A stretch of 64,000 nucleotides of DNA from positions 4,613,067-4,677,066 of the forward strand of contig CP060294.1 of NCBI GenBank assembly GCA_014302835.1. Direction: 5' to 3'. A model generated the notes under the pieces. That model worked only from the letters and a program-made list of their open reading frames with translations, ran no database searches and had not been told where the DNA came from. Shown here one piece after another: positions 1 to 9,369 of the stretch; the stretch's first letter is position 1, and each line of letters begins with the position of its first letter. The translations under genes and the position numbers were made by a program. Source of the stretch: Pedobacter sp. PAMC26386. Lineage in GTDB: Bacteria > Bacteroidota > Bacteroidia > Sphingobacteriales > Sphingobacteriaceae.

Positions 1-1478
1 AATCCTTGACTCCGGAACAACAAGATTTACATAAAAGGGCTTTTACAACTAACAGAAATGATCCTGATTTTCATAAACTGGAATCTATTACTTACAATGA
101 CCAGGGAAAAGTAAGAAAGACTGAAATTCCTAAAGGAGATGTACTGCATCAGTTTCGTACCGATGTAGACGCTGGAAAATTACCCGCTGTTTCCTGGCTG
201 GTTGCCCCATGTAATTTTTCAGATCATCCGGGTGCACCATGGTATGGTGCATGGTATCTGTCAGAAGCGATAGATATTTTAACCAAGAACCCCGAAGTCT
301 GGAAAAAGACCATTTTTATCCTTACCTATGATGAGAATGATGGTTATTTCGATCATGTTCCCCCATTTGTAGCTCCTAATCCTAAAGATTCTGCAACCGG
401 CATTGTTTCAAAAGAGCTGGACATTACCGCCGAATATGTACAAAAAGGCCAAAGTGAAAGAGAAAGCCCTATAGGTCTCGGTTTTAGAGTACCAATGGTG
501 ATCGTTTCTCCCTGGTCCCGTGGAGGATATGTCAACTCACAGGTTTTTGATCACACTTCTTCTATTCAATTTTTAGAGCATTTTCTAAGTCATAAAACTG
601 GGCAGAAGATACATGAAGACAATTTAACCTCATGGAGACGAAGTTTATGCGGTGACCTGACTTCTGTTTTCAGGCCTTATAACGGTGAAAAAATACCATT
701 ACCAAAACCGATAGAAAGAAAACCGTTTATCGAAGGTATTCATAAGGCACAGTTTGCCAAGCTTCCGGATAACTTTAAAAAATTAAATCAGCAGGAAATT
801 GCTGAAGTAGTTAAAAACAGCAGAGGATCTGAACACCTTCCTCAACAAGAAAAAGGAATTAAGCCTGCTAATGCCATCCCTTACGAAATCTATGCACAGG
901 GAGGCTTGAATGCGGCTAAAAATCAATTTGAAATCGCAATAGCAGCCGGCAATAAATACTTTGGGAAGCTGGCAAGCGGCGCAGGTTTTAATGTTTATGC
1001 TAAAGCTAAAAACTGGGCATTTACGGCTGCGGCAGGAGATACTTTAACTTATCAATGGCCTCTTGACACTTTTGCCAATGGCCAATATGATATAAAAGTC
1101 TACAGTGTGAATGGATTTTTCCGACATTTTATAGGTGACGCCAATGACCCCGAAATCATGATCTCCCTGCTTTATCAAAACGAAAAAGGAAAGATTGACA
1201 AATTAAATGGAAATGTGCTGCTACAGATCAAACGTCTTAAAAAGGGAACACCTGTCAAATTATCTTTGACAGATAACGCTTATCATATCCCTGTAACTGA
1301 CATTTTAATGGGCGCAAAAGAAAAAGAGAAACACATTCCGGTTGATTTAAAAAATAGCCATCACTGGTATGATTTTACAATTAAGGCGCCGGGATATCCT
1401 ACATTTAGTCAGCAGTTTGCCGGCCATGTAGAGCATTCCCGAGAAAGCTTTACGGATCCCCTGATGGCAAATGCATAA
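1..1478 (+). CDS. Phosphocholine-type phospholipase C, C-terminal part (5' end outside window)
   Basis: The reading frame is open to the left edge, so the N-terminus with the twin-arginine or Sec signal is missing. The visible part of about 490 residues carries the phosphoesterase (PLC/AcpA family) core, with the motif TYDENDGYFDHVPP around residues 108-120 of the fragment, where Asp, Glu and His are expected to bind metal and phosphate. After residue 290 come two beta-rich segments resembling the DUF756 domain usually found at the C-terminus of non-hemolytic bacterial phospholipase C. Such enzymes hydrolyse phosphatidylcholine or sphingomyelin outside the cytoplasm. The stop is about 30 bases before a hexosaminidase gene on the same strand, so the two may be co-transcribed. 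Family assignment is firm; the exact substrate is not. Confidence 0.88.
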   Translation, partial: SLTPEQQDLHKRAFTTNRNDPDFHKLESITYNDQGKVRKTEIPKGDVLHQFRTDVDAGKLPAVSWLVAPCNFSDHPGAPWYGAWYLSEAIDILTKNPEVWKKTIFILTYDENDGYFDHVPPFVAPNPKDSATGIVSKELDITAEYVQKGQSERESPIGLGFRVPMVIVSPWSRGGYVNSQVFDHTSSIQFLEHFLSHKTGQKIHEDNLTSWRRSLCGDLTSVFRPYNGEKIPLPKPIERKPFIEGIHKAQFAKLPDNFKKLNQQEIAEVVKNSRGSEHLPQQEKGIKPANAIPYEIYAQGGLNAAKNQFEIAIAAGNKYFGKLASGAGFNVYAKAKNWAFTAAAGDTLTYQWPLDTFANGQYDIKVYSVNGFFRHFIGDANDPEIMISLLYQNEKGKIDKLNGNVLLQIKRLKKGTPVKLSLTDNAYHIPVTDILMGAKEKEKHIPVDLKNSHHWYDFTIKAPGYPTFSQQFAGHVEHSRESFTDPLMANA

Positions 1479-1508
1479 GAATTTCCCCACCTTAACCAAA
1501 TAACCATT

Positions 1509-3146
1509 ATGAAAAATCTTTTAGTCCCCTTTGTAGCCCTCTGCATCCTGGTCAGTAATCAGAAAGTATCTGCACAGACAGAACCTCTTATTTCTCCACG
1601 CCCTTTAGCCTTGCAAATGGCAAAGGGAACTTTTCAGCTAAGCGCAGGAACAAAAATTATGGCTGCGACCTCATTAGCCACAGAAAGGATTTACTTAAGA
1701 GATAAAATTGAAGCTGCTGCCGGGCTCAAGATATCACCTATCCCCCAGGTAAAAGCCGCTAGCAATAAAATATCGCTGCTATTGAACCCCGTTCTTTCAA
1801 AGGAACTCGGTAAAGAAGGATACGAACTGATTGTAAACGCTCAGGGCATCAAAATAACCGCAGCCGACAATGCCGGTTTATTTTATGGCATGCAAAGTTT
1901 GTTACAATTAATCTCAGCGAATAAAGCTCATCAAACGGTTAATATTCCTTTTTTAACTATTAAAGATAAGCCGCGTTTTAGCTGGAGAGCATTAATGCTG
2001 GATGAAGGCCGTCATTTTAAAGGTGAAAAAGTAGTTAAACAATTGCTTGATGATATGGCATCGCTGAAAATGAACGTATTTCACTGGCATTTGACAGATG
2101 ACCAGGGCTGGAGAATAGAGATCAAAAAATATCCTGAACTAACTAAAATCGGATCTAAACGCAAAGATTCACAGTTAGCCTGGAGAAGCGAAAAACGTTC
2201 TGGTAAACCACATGAAGGCTTTTACACGCAGGAACAGATCAAAGAAATTGTTCAATACGCAACTGACAGACACATTACTGTGGTGCCTGAGATTGAAATG
2301 CCAGGCCATGCAACTGCAGCTATTGCTGCTTACCCATGGTTAGGTACAACCGGAGAAAAGGTAGACGTTCCGGTAACTTTTGGCAAATTTAAAGATACTT
2401 ATAACGTAGCCGACCCCAAAGTCTACACCTTTTTAGAAGATGTTTTGACCGAAGTAATGGCTTTATTCCCTTCAAAAGTAATTCACATCGGTGGAGATGA
2501 AGTTTTATACGATCAGTGGAAAGCGTCTCCTCAGATACAAGCATTAATGGTCAAAGAAGGCCTGAAAACACCTGCTGATGTACAGATTTGGTTTACAAAC
2601 AAGATTTCTAAATTCATTGCTTCCAAAGGCCGCCGCATGATGGGCTGGAATGAGATTATGGGAGGTAAGGTCCATGAATTTATGGATGAAAAAGAAACGA
2701 CGGCAAAAGAAAAACTGGATCAGGGTACTATCGTTCATTTCTGGAAAGGTACAACAGATATGATCACCAGCGCAGCCTCAAAAGGATATGACCTGGTTAA
2801 CTCTTACCATATTTATACTTATCTGGATTATGATTACAAAGAAATTCCGATAAGAAAAGCCTACGACTTTAATCCGATTCCAGAAGGTCTGGACCCAAAA
2901 TATGATAAACATGTACTTGGGTTAGGCTGCCAGATGTGGAGCGAATTTATTCCTGAAGTAACCGATATGCAACAAAAAATCTATCCTCGTTTAGCTGCAT
3001 ATGCAGAAGTAGGGTGGACAGATTTATCCCGTAAAGACTACACTTATTTCAAGAATACGATGAAGCTTATTGAAGCCCATTGGAAAGCTGAAGGCATTGA
3101 TGTAGCAGTCGCTGATTATGAGGCGAAAGCAGAAAAAACAAAATAA
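1509..3146 (+). CDS. Beta-N-acetylhexosaminidase, GH20
   Basis: The 545-residue protein begins with a Sec signal peptide (residues 1-22, ending VSAQ), so it is exported to the periplasm or cell surface. Residues about 24-150 match the GH20b alpha/beta domain and about 153-505 the TIM-barrel catalytic domain. The signature HIGGDEV lies near residue 327; its Asp-Glu pair is the catalytic dyad of substrate-assisted catalysis. FHWHLTDDQGWRIEIKKYP is also typical of the family. It should remove terminal GlcNAc or GalNAc from chitin fragments, peptidoglycan pieces or glycans. It follows the phospholipase C gene closely and ends at a strong bidirectional terminator. Which glycan is the substrate cannot be read from the sequence. 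Confidence 0.93.
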   Translation: MKNLLVPFVALCILVSNQKVSAQTEPLISPRPLALQMAKGTFQLSAGTKIMAATSLATERIYLRDKIEAAAGLKISPIPQVKAASNKISLLLNPVLSKELGKEGYELIVNAQGIKITAADNAGLFYGMQSLLQLISANKAHQTVNIPFLTIKDKPRFSWRALMLDEGRHFKGEKVVKQLLDDMASLKMNVFHWHLTDDQGWRIEIKKYPELTKIGSKRKDSQLAWRSEKRSGKPHEGFYTQEQIKEIVQYATDRHITVVPEIEMPGHATAAIAAYPWLGTTGEKVDVPVTFGKFKDTYNVADPKVYTFLEDVLTEVMALFPSKVIHIGGDEVLYDQWKASPQIQALMVKEGLKTPADVQIWFTNKISKFIASKGRRMMGWNEIMGGKVHEFMDEKETTAKEKLDQGTIVHFWKGTTDMITSAASKGYDLVNSYHIYTYLDYDYKEIPIRKAYDFNPIPEGLDPKYDKHVLGLGCQMWSEFIPEVTDMQQKIYPRLAAYAEVGWTDLSRKDYTYFKNTMKLIEAHWKAEGIDVAVADYEAKAEKTK

Positions 3147-3151
3147 GCATA

Positions 3152-3187
3152 AAAAAGGCCTTTTTCGTGAATGAAACAGGCCTTTTT
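3152..3187. terminator. Bidirectional rho-independent terminator
   Basis: The 10-bp arms AAAAAGGCCT (3152-3161) and AGGCCTTTTT (3178-3187) pair perfectly around a 16-base loop. Both flanks are A/T tracts, so it can stop transcription of the hexosaminidase from the left and of the Nif3-like gene from the right. Confidence 0.9.
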
Positions 3188-3214
3188 ATTATATATTTCT
3201 ACGTCTTTATCAAT

Positions 3215-4312
3215 CTAATAGAAGTATTGAATTGGATTCGTATTCACTTCTGTTAAACGGACATCCAGTTCAGGAAATTTCCTCTCCAGAATATCTGCCA
3301 GTAGATTTGAAGTGAACTGCTCGCTCTCAAAATGCCCGATATCAGCAATTATCAGCTTCCCGTCTGCATCAAAAAACTCATGATATTTAAAATCAGCAGT
3401 AATAAAAGCATCAGCACCTGCTGCAATCGCATTACCTAACAGAAAACTGCCCGATCCGCCACAAACAGCCACTTTTTTGATCATCCTGCCTGTGTCTTTG
3501 GTATGTCTGATCAGCGTAACATTCATCCTTGATTTTACAAATCTCAGAAAATCTGCTGCCTCCATCTCTTCCTCCAGCCAGCCCACCATTCCTGAGCCTA
3601 CGGTATTCAATTTATTTTCTAATGGATAAATATCATAAGCAACCTCTTCGTAAGGATGATTTTCAAGCAGTGCAAGTAATATTTTGCGTTCATCCTGAAT
3701 CAGAAATACGGTTTCGATTCTTACTTCCGGCTCCTGATGCTGTAACCCTTGCTGCCCCACAAAAGGTTGTGTACCAGCCGAGGCCTTAAATGTACCAACA
3801 CCAGTTGCATTAAAACTACATTCGCTGTAATTCGCAATATTTCCTGCACCCGCAGCGAAAAGAGCCTCTCTTAACCGCGTCACCTGTGCCGTAGGGCAGA
3901 AAGTAACCAATTTCTTCAGGACCCCCTCTTTAGGAGCCAGAATCTTAGCCTGCTTCAAACCTAAACGTTTACAGATTACTCCATTTACACCATTCTGGAC
4001 ACTATCAAGATTAGTATGAATCGCATACAAAGCAATATTATTTTTAATTGCTTTGACAATTACACGCTCTACATAATTTTTCCCTGTGAACTTTTTAAGC
4101 CCCTTAAAAACAATAGGATGATGCGTAAGGATAAGATTACATCTGTTTGCGATTGCCTCATCAACAACACTTTCAATGCAATCAAGGGCGATTAACGTCC
4201 CCGTAATTTCCTGATTCATATCGCCTGTCAGCAAACCCGAATTATCATAATCTTCCTGATAGTTCAGCGGTGCGTATTCTTCCAGATGTTTAATAATTAC
4301 AGCTAATCTCAT
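3215..4312 (-). CDS. Nif3-like dinuclear metal center protein
   Basis: The protein has 365 residues, the length of the long Nif3/YqfO form in which a PII-like (CutA-like) domain is inserted between two halves of the Nif3 fold. Metal-ligand motifs are visible: LTHHPIVFKG near residue 62, IHTNLDSVQNG near residue 98, and DIGHFESE in the C-terminal half. The family is often annotated as GTP cyclohydrolase I type 2, but the role of most members is unsettled; they form toroidal hexamers with two metals per subunit. It lies upstream of the TM2 and DUF2752 genes in transcription terms only by position; those two genes are on the same strand and would be transcribed first. Family certain, function uncertain. 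Confidence 0.9.
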   Translation of the reverse strand: MRLAVIIKHLEEYAPLNYQEDYDNSGLLTGDMNQEITGTLIALDCIESVVDEAIANRCNLILTHHPIVFKGLKKFTGKNYVERVIVKAIKNNIALYAIHTNLDSVQNGVNGVICKRLGLKQAKILAPKEGVLKKLVTFCPTAQVTRLREALFAAGAGNIANYSECSFNATGVGTFKASAGTQPFVGQQGLQHQEPEVRIETVFLIQDERKILLALLENHPYEEVAYDIYPLENKLNTVGSGMVGWLEEEMEAADFLRFVKSRMNVTLIRHTKDTGRMIKKVAVCGGSGSFLLGNAIAAGADAFITADFKYHEFFDADGKLIIADIGHFESEQFTSNLLADILERKFPELDVRLTEVNTNPIQYFY

Positions 4313-4350
4313 AGAATGTAAAGATACGATAAGGTTTAGATCTTGTTTAA

Positions 4351-4713
4351 TTATTGAGTTATTGCACCCATTTTTGCCATTTGCAAACTTTCAAAAGCTA
4401 CCTTTTGATTGTATTCAAAAGCAAGGTTTTTATAATTTACCAGATCAATAATTGTTCCGATCATACATAAACCATAGGTGAAAAAATACAGGATTCCCAT
4501 CCCAATCTGATTGACTAAAAATCTTGATAATCCTGGCACAAAAAAGCCCAGGACGCAATACAATATCATATCATCCGGGTTTCTTCTTTTACTATTATAA
4601 ATCATTAGAAACCCATTCAACTGCTGCTCATTAAATCCTGTAGTCACAGACTGAAGGTAGGAAAACTCCTGAGGCGTGATGCCCGGAAGCATCATAAATG
4701 GTGAATTATACAT
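4351..4713 (-). CDS. TM2 domain-containing membrane protein
   Basis: This small protein of 120 residues has two predicted transmembrane helices (about residues 50-68 and 72-92) joined by a short polar turn, with GFFVPGLSRFLVNQIGMGILYF resembling the TM2 hairpin, though the usual DRFY motif is replaced by SRFL. The start ATG at 4713 is one base from the stop of the upstream DUF2752 gene, indicating translational coupling. The pair DUF2752-TM2 is a common Bacteroidota arrangement. No biochemical function is known; TM2 proteins are generally small inner-membrane proteins. Confidence 0.82.
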   Translation of the reverse strand: MYNSPFMMLPGITPQEFSYLQSVTTGFNEQQLNGFLMIYNSKRRNPDDMILYCVLGFFVPGLSRFLVNQIGMGILYFFTYGLCMIGTIIDLVNYKNLAFEYNQKVAFESLQMAKMGAITQ

Positions 4714-4714
4714 C

Positions 4715-5077
4715 TTATTTCTCCTTATTATTAATTGTTAAACTTTTTATTTTATCCCATTCATACTGGCTGAGCTTTATTACTCTCAACCCGATAATCA
4801 CTACTGCTGGCAGGCCTAACCAATGCTGCTGAAAACTCTCATTCAGGTTTCCATGAAACAATTGCGTAATAGACCTTCCCAATCCGCAACCTGGACACCA
4901 GTCCAAACCAAGATTTGCCAAAGGGCAAAAGGTAAAATGATGCACCTTATCATGTCCCTGTGGTTCAGCTACAGCCAGTAACAATAAACCTATAACCCAG
5001 AAAACCAATTCCAGTGGTATACGGCTAAACCAGTTAAGCATTCGCGTTTTGAATTTTAGAGTTATAAATGGCTGCAT
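4715..5077 (-). CDS. DUF2752 family membrane protein
   Basis: The protein of 120 residues has two hydrophobic segments (about residues 20-38 and 85-100) and the family signature CPLANLGLDWCPGCGLGRS near residues 50-70, a Cys-rich element that ends in CPGCGLGR as in other DUF2752 members. The role is unknown. Its start is about 40 bases from mfd, which is divergent, so both promoters share a very short interval. It is translated immediately before the TM2 gene. Confidence 0.85.
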   Translation of the reverse strand: MQPFITLKFKTRMLNWFSRIPLELVFWVIGLLLLAVAEPQGHDKVHHFTFCPLANLGLDWCPGCGLGRSITQLFHGNLNESFQQHWLGLPAVVIIGLRVIKLSQYEWDKIKSLTINNKEK

Positions 5078-5104
5078 TGTTACATTTTAGCAAATCATAA
5101 ATAT

Positions 5105-5112
5105 TACCTTTG
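5105..5112 (+). promoter_or_regulatory. Bacteroidota -7 element of mfd (TACCTTTG)
   Basis: TACCTTTG matches the TAnnTTTG consensus. The expected start of transcription, about 5 bases downstream, falls at or next to the GTG start at 5117, so the mRNA would be leaderless or nearly so. No convincing -33 TTG is present at the usual distance. Confidence 0.55.
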
Positions 5113-5116
5113 TGAA

Positions 5117-8100
5117 GTGAACATCCGTGACCTGATCAATAGATATAAAACTGATGAGCGCATCGAAGCGCTTGCAAAGACCCTCAATTCGGGTAAAGGT
5201 AATAAACTTCAATTAAAAGGTTTAGTTGGCTCTGCCGACGCGACAATTGCCGTAACCACCTATTTTTTGCTGCATAAGCCACAATTATTTATCCTTCCTG
5301 ACAGAGAAGAAGCCGCTTATTTTATGGCAGATCTGGAAAGCATTCTTGAAAAAGAGGTGCTGATTTTCCCTTCCTCTTTCCGTAAAGCATTCGATTTCAC
5401 GCAGGTAGATACAGCAAATGTATTGGCTAGGGCAGAAGTGCTCAATGAATTAAACCACAATTCTGCCTATGGAAAAATTGTCGTTACTTATCCGGAAGCA
5501 CTTGCAGAAAAGGTAATTAACAGGGATGTTCTGGAGAAAAACACGCTTGAAATTAGTTTGGGCGTAAAACTAGGCATAGAATTTATCAATGAATTCCTGG
5601 TTGATTACGATTTTAACCGTACAGAATTTGTTTATGAACCTGGTCAGTTCTCTATTCGCGGCGGAATTGTAGATATCTTTTCTTTCTCCCATGATCTACC
5701 CTATAGAATAGAGTTTTTTGGCGATGAAGTAGAAAGTATCAGAACCTTTGAGATTGAAAGCCAACTATCAGTAGAGGATGTTAAAACCTTCACTATTATT
5801 CCGAATGTACAGTCCAAATATCTTACGGAAAGCAATATAAACCTGCTGGATTATGTCGAAAGCGACACTCAATTATGGTTCAAAGACGTAGAGTTCACCC
5901 TCGATGTCATTAAAACAGGTTATAAAAAAGCCGTAGAATTATGGAAAGCACTTCCTGTAAAAGAAAAACAGGAAAACCTGGACTGGATAGACCCTAAATT
6001 CGCGTTCTCCGATGAAAAAATGATTGGAGATATCCTTCATGATTTCTCTTTGATTGAATTTGGCAAACAGTTTTTCTATAAAACGGATAACGTATTTCTG
6101 TTTGACACTAAACCGCAGCCATCCTTCAACAAGGATTTCAATCTGCTTATTCATAATTTAAAAGAAAACGAGAAAAACGGCATTCATAATTTTATCTCCA
6201 GTTCTTCTCCCAAACAAACGGAACGACTGTATGCAATATTAGATGATATTGATAAAACTGCCAAATTCGTTCCTGTTAATATTCAACTAAGAGAAGGTTT
6301 TATTGATCCGCTGCAGCAGATTGCTTTTTATACGGATCACCAAATTTTTGACAGGTTTTATAAATACAAGTTAAGAAGAGGTTATCAGCGCAGTCAGGCA
6401 ATCACCATGAAAGACCTGAGAGATCTTAAATCTGGAGATTTCGTAACCCATATTGACCACGGAATTGGTAAATACGCTGGTTTGGAAAAGGTAGAGGTCA
6501 ATGGCAAGACACAAGAAATGATCCGGTTGGTATACGCGGATAATGACCTGCTTTATGTCAATATCAATTCCTTAAATCGTATTGCGAAATACAGTGGAAA
6601 AGACGGTACACCACCAAAAATGAATAAACTGGGCACAGAAGCCTGGGATAAACTCAAAAAGACTACAAAAAAAAAAGTTAAAGACATTGCCCGTGACCTG
6701 ATCAAGCTTTATGCTTTAAGGAAATCACAGGTTGGAACAGCTTTTGATCCCGATGGCTATCTGGAAACTGAACTGGAAGCTTCATTTATTTATGAAGATA
6801 CACCAGATCAGATGAAGGCCACAAACGATGTTAAAAAGGATATGGAAGCACCACATCCAATGGATAGACTGGTTTGCGGTGATGTAGGTTTCGGTAAAAC
6901 TGAGATTGCAATCAGAGCGGCTTTTAAAGCCGTTGCAAATGGGAAACAGGCTGCAATTCTTGTCCCGACAACCATTCTTGCTCTACAGCATTTTAAGACC
7001 TTTTCAGGTAGACTGAAAGAGTTTCCCTGCAAAGTAGACTATATCAATCGTTTCAAAACGAATAAGCAGATCAAAGAAACGCTGGCACAGGTAGAAGAAG
7101 GTAAAGTTGACATTATCATTGGTACACATCGTTTGCTGAGTAAAGACGTAAAATTCAAGTCTCTTGGTATTATGATTATTGATGAGGAGCAGAAATTTGG
7201 TGTCACCGCTAAAGAAAAATTGCGTGCGCTTCGTGTCAACGTAGATACTTTAACCCTTACAGCAACTCCGATCCCTAGAACACTACATTTTTCACTCATG
7301 GGCGCAAGAGATTTGTCAATCATGAGTACTCCACCACCTAATAGACAACCCGTCAACACGGAACTCCATGTTTTCAATGATAAACTGATCCAGGAAGCCG
7401 TACAATTTGAACTGGATCGTGGCGGACAAGTCTTTTTTATTCATAACCGCGTAAATGACCTTCCGCAACTTGGCGGCCTGATACAAACACTGGTTCCAAA
7501 AGCCCGCATTGGTATTGCACACGGTCAGTTAGATGGTGATGCGCTGGAAGATGTCATGCTTGATTTCATCAATGGAGAAAAAGATGTTTTAGTGGCCACC
7601 ACTATTATTGAAGCTGGTCTGGACATACCTAACGCCAATACCATCATCATTAACCATGCACATATGTTTGGTTTGAGTGATTTGCACCAGATGCGTGGAC
7701 GGGTAGGCCGGTCTAATAAAAAGGCCTTCTGCTACTTATTAAGTCCTCCTTTATCCACCCTGACCTCAGAAGCAAGAAAACGCCTGAGTGCAATTGAAGA
7801 ATTTTCCGACCTGGGCAGCGGATTCAATATTGCGATGCGAGATTTGGATATCCGTGGTAGTGGAAACCTGCTGGGTGCAGAACAAAGCGGATTTATTGCA
7901 GAAATCGGTTTTGAAATGTATCATAAGATACTCGATGAAGCAATACAAGAGCTGAAATCTGATGAATTTAAGGAATTATTCAAAGACGATAAAGAGCGTC
8001 CTTTTGTAACCTTTACACAAATAGATACCGATCTGGAATTGTATATCCCGGATGACTACGTAACTAATATTACAGAACGTTACAACCTCTATACCGAACT

Positions 8101-8458
8101 CTCTAAGCTGGACGACGAATTACAGCTAACCACCTTTGAAACATCCTTAAAAGACCGCTTTGGCGCCGTTCCCAAGCCTGTAAAAACAATGTTGAATGTA
8201 CTCCGGTTACAGTGGACAGCTAAAAAGCTTGGTTTTGAAAAATTAAGTTTCAAAAAAGGGGTTTTAAGGGGCTATTTTATCGCAGATAAACAATCTAATT
8301 TCTTCGATTCGCCCATGTTCCATAAAATATTGCACTTTGCACAACAACATCCACGGATGTGTAACCTGAAAGAAGTTAAAAACACGTTACGTATAGCTTT
8401 TGAAGATCTGAAAACCGTAGATGATGCAATTCAAATGCTGGAAATGGTAGCAGAATAA
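5117..8458 (+). CDS. mfd: Transcription-repair coupling factor Mfd
   Basis: The 1113-residue protein displaces RNA polymerase stalled at DNA lesions and recruits UvrA. The N-terminal third is the UvrB-like module, then the RNA polymerase interaction domain (SGDFVTHIDHGIGKYAGLEK, near residue 437), then a RecG-type translocase with Walker A GDVGFGKTE near residue 590, the IIDEEQKFG box near 685, the motif TATPIPRTL near 715 and QMRGRVGR near 858, and the C-terminal TRCF domain (about 965-1065). The start is GTG at 5117; the peptide MNIRDLINRYK fits Bacteroidota homologues, and no better upstream start exists because the divergent gene begins 40 bases away. Confidence 0.97.
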   Translation: MNIRDLINRYKTDERIEALAKTLNSGKGNKLQLKGLVGSADATIAVTTYFLLHKPQLFILPDREEAAYFMADLESILEKEVLIFPSSFRKAFDFTQVDTANVLARAEVLNELNHNSAYGKIVVTYPEALAEKVINRDVLEKNTLEISLGVKLGIEFINEFLVDYDFNRTEFVYEPGQFSIRGGIVDIFSFSHDLPYRIEFFGDEVESIRTFEIESQLSVEDVKTFTIIPNVQSKYLTESNINLLDYVESDTQLWFKDVEFTLDVIKTGYKKAVELWKALPVKEKQENLDWIDPKFAFSDEKMIGDILHDFSLIEFGKQFFYKTDNVFLFDTKPQPSFNKDFNLLIHNLKENEKNGIHNFISSSSPKQTERLYAILDDIDKTAKFVPVNIQLREGFIDPLQQIAFYTDHQIFDRFYKYKLRRGYQRSQAITMKDLRDLKSGDFVTHIDHGIGKYAGLEKVEVNGKTQEMIRLVYADNDLLYVNINSLNRIAKYSGKDGTPPKMNKLGTEAWDKLKKTTKKKVKDIARDLIKLYALRKSQVGTAFDPDGYLETELEASFIYEDTPDQMKATNDVKKDMEAPHPMDRLVCGDVGFGKTEIAIRAAFKAVANGKQAAILVPTTILALQHFKTFSGRLKEFPCKVDYINRFKTNKQIKETLAQVEEGKVDIIIGTHRLLSKDVKFKSLGIMIIDEEQKFGVTAKEKLRALRVNVDTLTLTATPIPRTLHFSLMGARDLSIMSTPPPNRQPVNTELHVFNDKLIQEAVQFELDRGGQVFFIHNRVNDLPQLGGLIQTLVPKARIGIAHGQLDGDALEDVMLDFINGEKDVLVATTIIEAGLDIPNANTIIINHAHMFGLSDLHQMRGRVGRSNKKAFCYLLSPPLSTLTSEARKRLSAIEEFSDLGSGFNIAMRDLDIRGSGNLLGAEQSGFIAEIGFEMYHKILDEAIQELKSDEFKELFKDDKERPFVTFTQIDTDLELYIPDDYVTNITERYNLYTELSKLDDELQLTTFETSLKDRFGAVPKPVKTMLNVLRLQWTAKKLGFEKLSFKKGVLRGYFIADKQSNFFDSPMFHKILHFAQQHPRMCNLKEVKNTLRIAFEDLKTVDDAIQMLEMVAE

Positions 8459-8490
8459 GAGCCCGTTTAAACCTAGATGATCAAAATAAG

Positions 8491-8703
8491 ATGAACCCAC
8501 AACTATTAAACGAGCTGATTACCTTTAAAATGCCCTTTGGTAAATATAAAGACAAAATAATCTGTGATCTACCAGAATCATACCTGATCTGGTTTAATAC
8601 ACAGGGATTTCCTCCAGGTAAGCTGGGAGAATTATTGGGTACAATGTATGAAATCAGGCTAAATGGATTAGAATACCTGTTAAAGCCTCTGAAAAAAAGA
8701 TAA
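8491..8703 (+). CDS. DUF3820 family small protein
   Basis: A 70-residue protein without signal or membrane segment. FKMPFGKYKDKIICDLPESY and the following YLIWFNTQGFPPGKLGELL pattern match the DUF3820 family, sometimes called putative quorum-sensing-regulated virulence factor, whose function is not established. It starts 32 bases after mfd and is probably read from the same transcript. An antisense frame of similar length covers the same bases but has no family resemblance. Confidence 0.8.
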   Translation: MNPQLLNELITFKMPFGKYKDKIICDLPESYLIWFNTQGFPPGKLGELLGTMYEIRLNGLEYLLKPLKKR

Positions 8704-8722
8704 ATAGAAATGACTTGCAATT

Positions 8723-9364
8723 TTATCCTGCTGTCATTTCTCTCACAAAGCGAAGCTGATTACCTTCCAGCTTAAATACCCAGTTGAAAGCAGATTCACC
8801 ACAAACTTCTTCTTCATCCGGGTGGGCAGCCCGATATTCCTGATCAGAATTTGTTCCGTACTGTAAGTTTACAATATCACCCTCAATATTGATCCGGTAA
8901 AAAGTATAACAGCCCTCATCCTTCACATGATGCTCACTATTTAACTCCGCTTTCTGTTTAAGCTCAGCTATATCAACAGCCTTAAACAAGTCACTAAAGC
9001 CTCCCATTTGAAAATAATCATAAATGTCATTGAAGTTCTTCACAAAAAGATCTCTGCTGATATTTCCGTTATTTGCTTTTCTCATCAGGTCAAAATCTTC
9101 ATTAATTTCATACAGAGATAAGGTACTATCAGCCAATGGAAAACGAAAATAATTCTCCAGTTTGTTCACATCTTTATCCCGGAATGCCAGTTGCATTTGT
9201 TTCAGTTCAGCGATAATCAAAGCACGTTTATCTGAATTACCTAGCTTCCCTTTCAGCATCTTATCCTCACCAGGACCCTTTTCATTCTTTCCTGAGCCTG
9301 ATTCTTGCTTACAGGAACAAAAAATCAGTAGAACTGCAAAAATAAAGTACACTAATTTTTTCAT
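8723..9364 (-). CDS. Lipoprotein of unknown function
   Basis: The protein of 213 residues starts with a lipoprotein signal; the lipobox ends at Cys18 (LIFCSC), followed by a charged low-complexity linker. The remainder is acidic and soluble, with no family I recognise; the C-terminal half has a short beta-rich pattern (INIEGDIVNLQYGT, FNWVFKLEGNQLRFVREM) suggesting a small SnoaL/NTF2-like or PepSY-like fold, but this is a guess. Its ATG is 5 bases after the cdsA stop, so it is the third gene of the CPBP-cdsA operon and is expected to be attached to the periplasmic face of a membrane. Confidence 0.75.
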   Translation of the reverse strand: MKKLVYFIFAVLLIFCSCKQESGSGKNEKGPGEDKMLKGKLGNSDKRALIIAELKQMQLAFRDKDVNKLENYFRFPLADSTLSLYEINEDFDLMRKANNGNISRDLFVKNFNDIYDYFQMGGFSDLFKAVDIAELKQKAELNSEHHVKDEGCYTFYRINIEGDIVNLQYGTNSDQEYRAAHPDEEEVCGESAFNWVFKLEGNQLRFVREMTAG

Positions 9365-9369
9365 CTTTA

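Noticed and set aside
8481..8720. Antisense frame over the DUF3820 gene
   Set aside because: No family resemblance, whereas the plus-strand frame has a clear DUF3820 pattern.
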